From: CAZRGV01 sp964599655
GTDB taxonomy: Bacteria > Planctomycetota > Planctomycetia > Isosphaerales > Isosphaeraceae
Assembly (NCBI GenBank): GCA_964599655.1
Contig: CAZRGV010000008.1
Span: forward strand, 21,312-85,311
Direction: 5' to 3'
DNA length: 64,000 nt
This document shows, one piece after another, positions 53,075-62,696 of the stretch. The notes below the pieces were generated by a model. It did no database searches, was not told the DNA's origin, and saw only the letters and a program-made list of their open reading frames with translations. Numbering within the stretch: position 1 is the first letter of the stretch; every line of letters starts with the position of its first letter. The position numbers and the translations under genes are program-made.

Positions 53075-53820
53075 GCGCCAGCGGCCTGCGACTGGTCTGC
53101 CTCGGTTGCGGCGACGCCTTCTCCGCGCGCTGGTATTCCTCTTGCCTGGCGATCGAGTCGGGCGGCACCTGGCTCCTGATCGACTGCCCGCACCCAATCC
53201 GCAAAATCCTCCGCGAGTCGGGCCACGCCGCAGGCGTCTCACTCGACGTCGGCACGTTCGCCGCCGTGATCCTCACGCACCTGCACGCCGACCACGCCTC
53301 CGGCCTCGAAGGCTGGGCCTATTTCACCCATTTCGCCCTCAAGCGCAACGCCGTCCTTCTGACCCACCCCGAGGTCTCCCGCCAGCTCTGGGACCATCAT
53401 CTGAGCGCCTCGATGGCCACGCTCGGCTCCGACCAGCACCCCGTGTTGATGACCCTTCAAAGCTATTTCGACCTCCGTGACCTCTCCGACGTCGAACCCG
53501 TCAGCTTCGGCCCATTCGCGATCGAATGCCGTCGAACGCACCACGCCATCCCGACCTTCGCGCTCCGCATCCGCGCCGGAGGCCGCTGTCTCGGCTACAG
53601 CTCCGACACCGCCTTCGACCCGAGCCTCATCGACTGGCTTTCATCCGCCGACATGATCATCCACGAGACCAATCACGGCAGCCACACGCCGTACGAATCC
53701 CTCGCCGCCCTGCCCGAAGACCTGAGGCGGAAGATGCGCCTCATTCACTACCCCGACCACTTCGACACCGTCGGCAGCGTCATCGAACCTCTGAAGCAAG
53801 GCCATTCTTATCAGGTTTGA
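53071..53820 (+). CDS. MBL-fold metallohydrolase
   Basis: Encodes 249 residues. The metallo-beta-lactamase motif THLHADH is at 69-75 (His70, His72, Asp74, His75), with further ligands in RRTHHAIPTF, YSSDTAF and the late HYPDHFD. It resembles RNase Z-like and other hydrolases of the fold; the substrate is unknown. Start overlaps the stop of the STAS gene, so expression is coupled to a signalling module. Confidence 0.88.
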   Translation: MSASGLRLVCLGCGDAFSARWYSSCLAIESGGTWLLIDCPHPIRKILRESGHAAGVSLDVGTFAAVILTHLHADHASGLEGWAYFTHFALKRNAVLLTHPEVSRQLWDHHLSASMATLGSDQHPVLMTLQSYFDLRDLSDVEPVSFGPFAIECRRTHHAIPTFALRIRAGGRCLGYSSDTAFDPSLIDWLSSADMIIHETNHGSHTPYESLAALPEDLRRKMRLIHYPDHFDTVGSVIEPLKQGHSYQV

Positions 53821-53851
53821 TTCGGCATCGTCCGTTCCGCGCTCCCTTGTC

Positions 53852-53868
53852 GGGTGGGCTCTGTCCAC
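53852..53868. repeat. Degenerate GGGTGGGC repeat fragment
   Basis: GGGTGGGCTCTGTCCAC matches the left arm of the large palindrome at 46713, differing in two central bases. Like that copy it lies between two convergent genes, here the MBL hydrolase and the MATE exporter. The second arm is not evident. Confidence 0.4.
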
Positions 53869-53958
53869 AGTTCGACTTATATGTGGCCATGAAAGATTGG
53901 TGGGAAGAGCCTACCCTAATCAGAGAAGATTTTCCTGTGTAATTGCCTGGATTTATCA

Positions 53959-55371
53959 TCAAACCCGAACCAACCGCCAACCGCCTTGGAGAAATCGGGT
54001 GGCGACCAGTGCGGCTCGCACGTGGAGGTCGGCAAACATGGCGATCCAGGCCCCAAGAAGCCCCCAGCCGAGCCCTCCCTCCGAGGGCGAAAAGGTCAAA
54101 TAATAGGTCAACGGTAGTCGAACCGTCAGGTAGCCGATCAGGACGAACACCCAGGGCCATCGAGTGTCGCCGGCGCCTCGAAGGGCGCCACTGAGCACCA
54201 TGATCGTCGCCAGCGCTGGCATCGCGAACGCCACCACGCGAAGCACCGGCACGCCGACCTCCGCGACGCCCGTCTGCTCCCGACCGAGAAAAAGCGAGAA
54301 CATCGGTCCGGCGGCCGCGAAGATCAAGGCCCCGAGCAATCCCAGAACCGCCACGCCGATGGCCCACGCCGTGCCCGCGGCTCGACGCGCCAGATCCGGT
54401 CGTCCGGCACCCAGGTACTGTCCGGTCAGTGTGCTGGCCGCCACCGCGAACGCGGCCACGGTTAGGAAGGCGATCGCCTCGCAACGGATCGCCACCCCAT
54501 GCGCGGCCGTGGCGGCTTTTCCCAGACGATTGATCAGGCTCAGAAACCAGAGTTGACAGGCCGCGTTGGTCAGGCTCTCTCCGGCCGCCGGAAGGCTGAT
54601 CCGAAGAATCCGACGCGTGTGAACCCACTCGGGTACAATCCCGCCGAGTCGAAGAATCATCCCCGACCGACCTCGAGCCAGAGCCAGCAGGACGAGGAGA
54701 CCGCCGCATCCTTCGCCAACCGCCGTGCCGAGCGCCACCCCCTTCAAGCCCAGTCGAGGCAGGCCGGCGAAGCCGATGACCAAGGCCCAGCTCAGGGCGA
54801 TATTGATCGAGTTGACGACAAGCATGATCCACATGCCGGTCCGCGTGTCGCCCGCCCCTCGAAGGCACGCCACACCCACGGCCGTCGTCGCCAGCAACGG
54901 CATGGCCGTCAGCACGATCCGGAAGTAACCCGTCGCCTCCAACGCCGCCGAGCCTCGCAGGTTCATCGCCTGAAGGATCACCGGCGCGAGGGGCGTTCCG
55001 ATGAGAGACAAGCCCGTCCCGACGATCCAGGCCAGTCCGATCGCCTGCTGGCAAATCCTCGCGGCCCCTTCCCGATCGCCCCCGCCGATCAAGCGAGCGA
55101 CGAGGGCCGTCCCTCCCGCCGAGACCACCATCAACAGACTGCCGAGAAACCAGAGCAGGTAGCTGCTGACCGTCACCGCCGCCAGCTGTTCGACGGCCAG
55201 ATAACGGCCCGTGAGGAATGTGTCGGACAGTCCGACGAGGTACAGGAGCGCCTGCTCGACCAGAACGGGCATCGCCAGCCAGCCAATCTGCCTCGCGATC
55301 GTGTCTCCACGAATCGCCAGCCCCGCGTCCTCTTCACGCGACTCCTCGGCAGGCGCTCCGTTCGAACCCAT
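53959..55371 (-). CDS. MATE family efflux transporter
   Basis: Encodes 470 residues from the ATG at 55371. About twelve helices in two related halves are seen; TFLTGRYLAVEQLAAVTVSSYLLWFLGSLLM is the typical MATE helix 1-2 region and GDTRTGMWIMLVVNSINIALSWALVIG the middle repeat. It should export cationic compounds in exchange for Na+ or H+. Its 5' end is divergent from folD. A TTG at 55395 is another start candidate. Confidence 0.9.
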   Translation of the reverse strand: MGSNGAPAEESREEDAGLAIRGDTIARQIGWLAMPVLVEQALLYLVGLSDTFLTGRYLAVEQLAAVTVSSYLLWFLGSLLMVVSAGGTALVARLIGGGDREGAARICQQAIGLAWIVGTGLSLIGTPLAPVILQAMNLRGSAALEATGYFRIVLTAMPLLATTAVGVACLRGAGDTRTGMWIMLVVNSINIALSWALVIGFAGLPRLGLKGVALGTAVGEGCGGLLVLLALARGRSGMILRLGGIVPEWVHTRRILRISLPAAGESLTNAACQLWFLSLINRLGKAATAAHGVAIRCEAIAFLTVAAFAVAASTLTGQYLGAGRPDLARRAAGTAWAIGVAVLGLLGALIFAAAGPMFSLFLGREQTGVAEVGVPVLRVVAFAMPALATIMVLSGALRGAGDTRWPWVFVLIGYLTVRLPLTYYLTFSPSEGGLGWGLLGAWIAMFADLHVRAALVATRFLQGGWRLVRV

Positions 55372-55531
55372 CTCTCGTTGCCTCGCGCGACCCAACGTTT
55401 AGACAATCCGACACACCCGCCGCTATGATAGTTCGGTCGCGAACCGCCGACAGCGCGTCCTTGTGGGAATCGCGTTCGGTCGCTCGGCGATCCTTCTCGT
55501 CGTTGCAACCCAAGCCAGGGGAAAACGCTCG

Positions 55532-56408
55532 GTGGCAGCCCGCATTCTCGACGGCAAGGCCCTTTCCGACACGATCAAGGCCGAAATCGCGCGGGATGTC
55601 GCGCGCTTCAAGGCCGAAACCGGCATCACCCCAGGACTCACCGCGGTCCTGGTCGGCGAGAATCCGGCCAGCGAGGTGTATGTCCGCAACAAGCGATCCG
55701 CCTGCAAGGCCNNNNNNNNNNGTTGGCATCACGGGAGACCTCCGCCGACTCCCGGCCGACGCGTCCCAAGACGATCTTCTTCGACTCGTCGACGCTCTGA
55801 ACGCCGACCCCAGCGTGCACGGCATCCTCGTGCAGCTCCCCCTGCCCTCCCAGATCGACGAGGGTCGCGTCATCGAACGAATCCATCCACTGAAGGACGT
55901 CGACGGCTTTCATCCCGAAAACGTCGGCCTCCTCGCGATGGGCCGCCCCCGGTTCATCCCTTGCACCCCACTGGGTGTTCAAGAAATGCTCATTCGTTCG
56001 TCGATCGCGACGAAGGGCAGCCGCGCGGTGGTGCTCGGCCGTTCGAACATCGTCGGCAAACCGATGGCCCTCTTGCTTTTGCAGAAAGGAGTGGGCGGTG
56101 ACGCGACCGTCACGGTTTGCCACACCGCGACCCGCGACACTCCCGAACTCACTCGACAGGCCGATCTGCTGGTGGTCGCGATGGGGCGGCCCGAGGCGGT
56201 TCGGGCCGACTGGGTCAAGCCGGGTGCCGTGGTCGTCGATGTGGGCATTCACCGCCGCGAGGACGGTTCGCTCTGCGGCGACGTCTGCTTCCCCGAGGTA
56301 TCGGAGGTCGCCTCCTGGATCACGCCCGTTCCCGGAGGAGTGGGCAAGATGACTGTCATCATGCTCTTGCGCAACACGCTACAGGCCGCCAGGTTGAGTC
56401 ACGCATGA
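55532..56408 (+). CDS. folD: Bifunctional methylenetetrahydrofolate dehydrogenase/cyclohydrolase
   Basis: Encodes about 290 residues, beginning at GTG 55532. It interconverts 5,10-methylene- and 10-formyl-tetrahydrofolate with NADP. The catalytic Tyr-Lys is in EVYVRNKRSAC; GILVQLPLPSQID, HPLKDVDGFHPENVG, GRSNIVGKPMALLL and ITPVPGGVGKMTV are FolD signatures. A run of ten N at 55712-55721 puts the two halves out of frame. Deleting the run gives CKAVGI, in frame and in line with other FolD proteins, so the gap is probably an artefact. Confidence 0.92.
55712..55721. other. Assembly gap that breaks the folD frame
   Basis: Ten N separate GCC (55709-55711) from GTT (55722). Ten is not a multiple of three, yet both flanks are folD; joining them without a gap keeps the frame and the expected residue count before the conserved LP. 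The gap length is therefore a placeholder. Confidence 0.75.
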
Positions 56409-56869
56409 CATCGCCGACCGACAGAGCCGTTCCGCGCGTGTTGAAGGAGATGGCCCGGCCTCCGCGTCGTCGGCCCAGGTTCACGCTCGCGTCGTTCACG
56501 CTGGCCCTCGCGCTGGCGCTCGGATTCGTTCTCGTGAATCAGCTCGTGCCAAGGATTTGGGCCGCCACGCTCCCTGGCGGCGTGGCCCAGGCCCAATCCT
56601 TTCGAGGAATCCCCGGGCTCATCTGGGCCCTTTCCCTCGATTCTCATCGCAACCCGATGGCGATGGCCGCGTTTGGTACCATGATCGTGCTTGTGGGCTG
56701 GCTCGCCAGTGCCCTGTTTCGTCCCCTGCGATGGCTCGTCTGGCTCGCCGCGATCGCCGCGATTCTCGGCGATGCCGGTATCCTCTACGTCGCGCTCCAA
56801 ACCTCCTGGCTCGCCGCGGCCGGCCCCCTCGGCCTGACTTTCGATGCAACGAACGTTCTTTCCTTCTAA
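56405..56869 (+). CDS. Small membrane protein coupled to folD
   Basis: Encodes 154 residues; its ATG overlaps the folD stop (ATGA). Four hydrophobic segments lie near residues 28-48, 68-80, 92-112 and 118-140, with a basic N terminus (MARPPRRRPRF). No domain or family is recognised. Coupling to folD may just reflect compact packing. Confidence 0.7.
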   Translation: MTSPTDRAVPRVLKEMARPPRRRPRFTLASFTLALALALGFVLVNQLVPRIWAATLPGGVAQAQSFRGIPGLIWALSLDSHRNPMAMAAFGTMIVLVGWLASALFRPLRWLVWLAAIAAILGDAGILYVALQTSWLAAAGPLGLTFDATNVLSF

Positions 56870-56935
56870 CCACGTCTGGATGACCCGACGTGACCGTTTC
56901 CTCGACCTCGAAATGATTTGCGGAGGACCGACCCG

Positions 56936-57793
56936 ATGATCCGCCTGGGTATTTGCAACGAGCTTTTCGAGGGCTGGGACTTCGCCCGGGTCTGCCAGAC
57001 CGTCAAGGACATCGGCTACGAGGGCCTGGAAATCGCCCCGTTTACCCTGGCTCCCAAGATTACCGACTTGCCGCTCTGGCGACTCGAGGAGCTTCGCAAG
57101 ATCATCGAGGATTCCGGCCTATCGACGATTGGCCTGCACTGGCTGCTCGCCAAGACCGAAGGGTTGTACCTGACCTCGCCCGACGACGCCGTGCGGAAGC
57201 GAACCGCGGCCTACCTGATCGCGCTGGCCGAGGCGACCGCCGCGCTCGGCGGAACGCTCATGGTGTTTGGCTCGCCCAAACAGCGCAACCTCCTGCCGGG
57301 TGTCAACTTCCATGAGGCCATGGATTTCGCCGCGTTGGTGTTTTCGGCGGCGATGCCGGCCATCGGGGCCCTCGGGATCGACCTCTGCCTGGAACCGCTC
57401 GCGCCGAGCGAAACCGACTTCCTCACGTCGATCGCGCAGGCCAACGACCTGATCCAGCGGATCGACCATCCGCACTTCAAGCTCCATCTCGACGTCAAGG
57501 CGATGAGCGCTGACCCGGGCGGTTCGGTGACGCAATTGATCGCCCGTCACGCCCCATTCGCGGGCCACTTCCACGCCCAGGATCCCGGAAACCTTCGAGG
57601 TCCCGGCATGGGCGAGCTGGAGTTCGGTCCGATCATCCGGTCGCTGGTCGCCTCCGGTTACGACGGCTGGGTCTCGGTTGAGGTTTTTGACTATTCCGCC
57701 GGCGCCGAGGAAACCGCCTTCGAAAGCTATCAGTGCCTGCATCGCGAGCTGGAGGCGGCGCGCGCCAAACTGCATCCCCATTCTGGATCGTGA
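56936..57793 (+). CDS. Sugar phosphate isomerase/epimerase (TIM barrel)
   Basis: Encodes 285 residues from the ATG at 56936, GGAGG nine bases upstream. The xylose isomerase-like fold shows Glu in LCLEPLAP, Asp in LHLDVKAMS, His in GHFHAQD and the final Glu in VSVEVFDY, all metal-site positions. It is a second member of this family in the window and only distantly similar to the one at 11352-12209. The substrate is unknown. Confidence 0.87.
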   Translation: MIRLGICNELFEGWDFARVCQTVKDIGYEGLEIAPFTLAPKITDLPLWRLEELRKIIEDSGLSTIGLHWLLAKTEGLYLTSPDDAVRKRTAAYLIALAEATAALGGTLMVFGSPKQRNLLPGVNFHEAMDFAALVFSAAMPAIGALGIDLCLEPLAPSETDFLTSIAQANDLIQRIDHPHFKLHLDVKAMSADPGGSVTQLIARHAPFAGHFHAQDPGNLRGPGMGELEFGPIIRSLVASGYDGWVSVEVFDYSAGAEETAFESYQCLHRELEAARAKLHPHSGS

Positions 57794-57918
57794 CTTCCGT
57801 CGATCTTCAAGAAAAAATCGAAAAAAAAATCGATAGTTTTCGCCCGTTCCCTCGATGGTGTTGTTGGCTGTGGCGCATGGGTCGCGACAGGATCCACAAC
57901 ACTTGACGGGACAGCGCG

Positions 57919-59103
57919 ATGAATGCAAACACTCTGGAACTCGAGGCTCCGGCTCCGAACCTTGAGCCATCTCTTTCCCTCTGCATGGCCGTGCCGTCGT
58001 CGCTCGCGAACGGCGAAGCGCCGGCTCTCGTTGACCCGGCGGTCACCCAGCGGTTGAACGATTTTCGCCAGGCACTTTCACCCCGGAACACCTGGGAACA
58101 GTGGCTCGCGGGATGCCTCGCCGTCGAGTCGGTCCGGGTCGAAAACCTCCAGCGCCAGGAGACAACGATCCAGCGGCTGGATGCCGAACGAGCCCGGCTC
58201 TTCTGGGACGAGGACCGCGCGCTCGACGCGGAGGAACTCGGGGACTCCCTTTCGCGAAAGCCGGCTTTGATCGCTCGACGGCTTCGAGGGACAACGCAAG
58301 GCTGCCGCTGGCTGATCGCCCGCTGGGACGCCTTGCTCAAGGATCTCGACCGCACCGGCGCCTGGAATTCGAAGCAGCGCGCCCGGGCGCTCGACCTCCT
58401 CGGCGTGCCGAAGGACGAGCGCGAGGGGCCCACCGACCTGGATCCCCTCGCCGATGAAACGCCCTTCGATCGCCAGCGAGCCGTCGCGGTCGACCAGATC
58501 GCCCGCTTGAAGCGGCTTCAGGCGCGAGCCCTGAGTTCACTCGACGCTCAGGAGCGCCAGGCCGCCGAGCAGGGTTGCCCGCGCCTGGGCTCGAAGCCCT
58601 TGACTCAATCGCGACGCACAGAAGCCGCCTCCATGCGGCGGATTCAGTGGGCCTCGTCAACGCTCGAAACGTCGAAACGACGCAATGTCGAGCCCTTGCA
58701 ACCCATGAATCACTCCCTGGCTCCTCCATCCACGATGCCGTCGTCACCCCTTGTCGCGTTGAACGAGACGATAACGCCCAAGTCGCCGCCTCCGAGACCC
58801 TCGGATCAGGCGCCTGGTCCAAAGCCCGTCGTAACCGGCTCGCTCTTACCAGCCCCGGCGCAACCTGTCTGTCAGTTAGACTTTACTATCGGCGGCCCAG
58901 CGACGGAGCAGCCCACCGATCCACTGCTGCCCACCGAACCACTGCTGCCCACCGAACCACTGGTGGAGGAACCCGTGCTGCTTCGATCCGGATCACTCGC
59001 GTCGTCCGCTCGCGCCCTGATTCGGAGCCAACTCCCCTCGAGCCGAGCCGCTCGACGGCGTCGAGCGGACCGAGCGAGGTCGTTCAAACGTCGTCGGGGT
59101 TAA
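57919..59103 (+). CDS. Planctomycete hypothetical protein, multicopy Isosphaeraceae-type family
   Basis: Encodes 394 residues. The central helical part with LFWDEDRALDAEELGDSL, TTQGCRWLIARWDALLKDL and GAWNSKQRARALDLLGVPKDEREGP is the hallmark of a family that I recognise from many copies in Isosphaeraceae genomes. It lacks the common N-terminal GPRTPEGKARSSLNALKHG block of many relatives. The C-terminal third is Pro/Thr/Ser-rich with a perfect tandem LLPTEP repeat. The function is unknown; the multicopy nature suggests a mobile or regulatory role. Its end overlaps the convergent aquaporin gene by 20 bases. Confidence 0.65.
   Translation: MNANTLELEAPAPNLEPSLSLCMAVPSSLANGEAPALVDPAVTQRLNDFRQALSPRNTWEQWLAGCLAVESVRVENLQRQETTIQRLDAERARLFWDEDRALDAEELGDSLSRKPALIARRLRGTTQGCRWLIARWDALLKDLDRTGAWNSKQRARALDLLGVPKDEREGPTDLDPLADETPFDRQRAVAVDQIARLKRLQARALSSLDAQERQAAEQGCPRLGSKPLTQSRRTEAASMRRIQWASSTLETSKRRNVEPLQPMNHSLAPPSTMPSSPLVALNETITPKSPPPRPSDQAPGPKPVVTGSLLPAPAQPVCQLDFTIGGPATEQPTDPLLPTEPLLPTEPLVEEPVLLRSGSLASSARALIRSQLPSSRAARRRRADRARSFKRRRG
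58921..58956 (+). repeat. Tandem 18-bp repeat inside a coding region
   Basis: CCACTGCTGCCCACCGAA occurs twice in a row (58921-58938, 58939-58956), with partial copies on both sides, and encodes repeated PLLPTE. It keeps the reading frame and suggests slippage in the low-complexity C-terminal part. Confidence 0.75.
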
Positions 59104-59713
59104 CGAACTTGAAGACGAGCGCCGCGACCGCGCCCCCACTGAAGTTGCCGGCCAGGATGATCCAGACGTTGGCCCAGGAAACCAGGCCCATCGTCGTGAT
59201 CCCGATCGCGACGGCGGGGTTGAACGCGCCGCCCGAGATCGGCCCGACGGCGTAGGCGCCGGTCATCACCGTGAATCCGATCGCAAGGCCATAAAACGAA
59301 TTTCCCGAGGTTCCCTTGGCGGTCGCAACGTTCAGCACGACATACACTAACGCAAACGTAAAAACGAACTCGGCGAGGATCCACGAAACAATGTTCGGTG
59401 GGCTGGCGGTGATTTCCGGCTTCTCCTTTAGGAAGAGCACCAGAAACGCCGCCACGAGTGCCCCGAGAATCTGGGCCCCCATGTAAAACGGGACGTCCTT
59501 CGTGTCGCAGCGACCGCGCATCCAGACACCCAGGGTCACGGCCGGGTTGTAATGTCCCCCCGAAATATGGCCACCGGCAAAGATCATGACCATCAGTGAC
59601 GAGCCGATCGCCAGGGGCGCCATGTCACCGGCCCCCTTGGGATTGATCACGGTCATTCCGACCGTAAAAACCAGAAAGAACGTTCCGATCAGCTCCACGA
59701 CGTACTTTCTCAT
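59084..59713 (-). CDS. MIP family aquaporin
   Basis: Encodes 209 residues with six hydrophobic helices. Both pore NPA motifs are present as HYNPAVTLG and AFNPAVAIG, together with the GTFFLVF start and FAGGHISGG. It is shorter than GlpF; the arginine usually found five residues after the second NPA is not evident (FNPAVAIGITT), so selectivity may be unusual. It conducts water or small neutral solutes. It is divergent from the topoisomerase genes. Confidence 0.9.
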   Translation of the reverse strand: MRKYVVELIGTFFLVFTVGMTVINPKGAGDMAPLAIGSSLMVMIFAGGHISGGHYNPAVTLGVWMRGRCDTKDVPFYMGAQILGALVAAFLVLFLKEKPEITASPPNIVSWILAEFVFTFALVYVVLNVATAKGTSGNSFYGLAIGFTVMTGAYAVGPISGGAFNPAVAIGITTMGLVSWANVWIILAGNFSGGAVAALVFKFVNPDDV

Positions 59714-59943
59714 CGACGAATTCTCCGAGGGGGAAAACAGTTTGTTTCAAGCCGCGGTCACCGACCTGAATATCACTTCACCGGTTCCGCCGAGACCACA
59801 CGGGCAATCCTAAGGTTGGGGATTATCGACCGACGCGCCTTAGCCTTAATGGGCGGCCTTTCTTCGTTCGTTCCGGAATGGTCGGTAAGGATGTAATCCA
59901 CCCGGCGACCCACGTCAACTGTCGCCAATCCGACTTTTTGGGC

Positions 59944-60007
59944 TTGACACAATCGGTAAATTTGTACAGTAATCCTGTTGCCTGGTCTTGCCGAAAGTTG
60001 GTAAAGT
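59944..60007 (+). promoter_or_regulatory. Promoter region of the topoisomerase A gene
   Basis: Two overlapping candidates lie in an AT-rich patch: TTGACA (59944-59949) with TACAGT after 15 bases, and TTGCCT (59978-59983) with TAAAGT after 18 bases (60002-60007). The second is closer to the ATG at 60060. This region belongs to the 346-base gap between the divergent aquaporin and topoisomerase genes, which has no other recognised feature. Confidence 0.4.
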
Positions 60008-60059
60008 ATGTAGGTCATCGCGGAGCGAGGCCCGATGCGCAGGAGGAAACGACGGACCG

Positions 60060-62498
<2,439 letters not shown>

Positions 62499-62591
62499 TC
62501 CCGCCTCATTTTTCCCAAGTTTCTTCGAATCCGGTGGGCCGAAGTTCGGATGATCTTATTGTCGGGTTCGCTCATGAGGCCGACGGAGACA

Positions 62592-62608
62592 TCGCCACGC
62601 CGTGGCGA
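62592..62608. promoter_or_regulatory. Perfect palindrome upstream of the topoisomerase B gene
   Basis: TCGCCACG-C-CGTGGCGA is a perfect 8-base inverted repeat with one central base, 88 bases before the ATG at 62697. It may be an operator, or a hairpin in the A-B transcript. No T-run follows. Confidence 0.3.
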
Positions 62609-62696
62609 CTCGACGCGCCTCCCTGAATTTCAAAACCACCCCGGTCTTCGCGATTGAGGAACGCACGCGGCTCGAACGATTGAGGACAAGCGCGAC

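Noticed and set aside
58921..58956. CRISPR-like repeat
   Set aside because: Only two abutting in-frame copies without spacers, inside a coding region.
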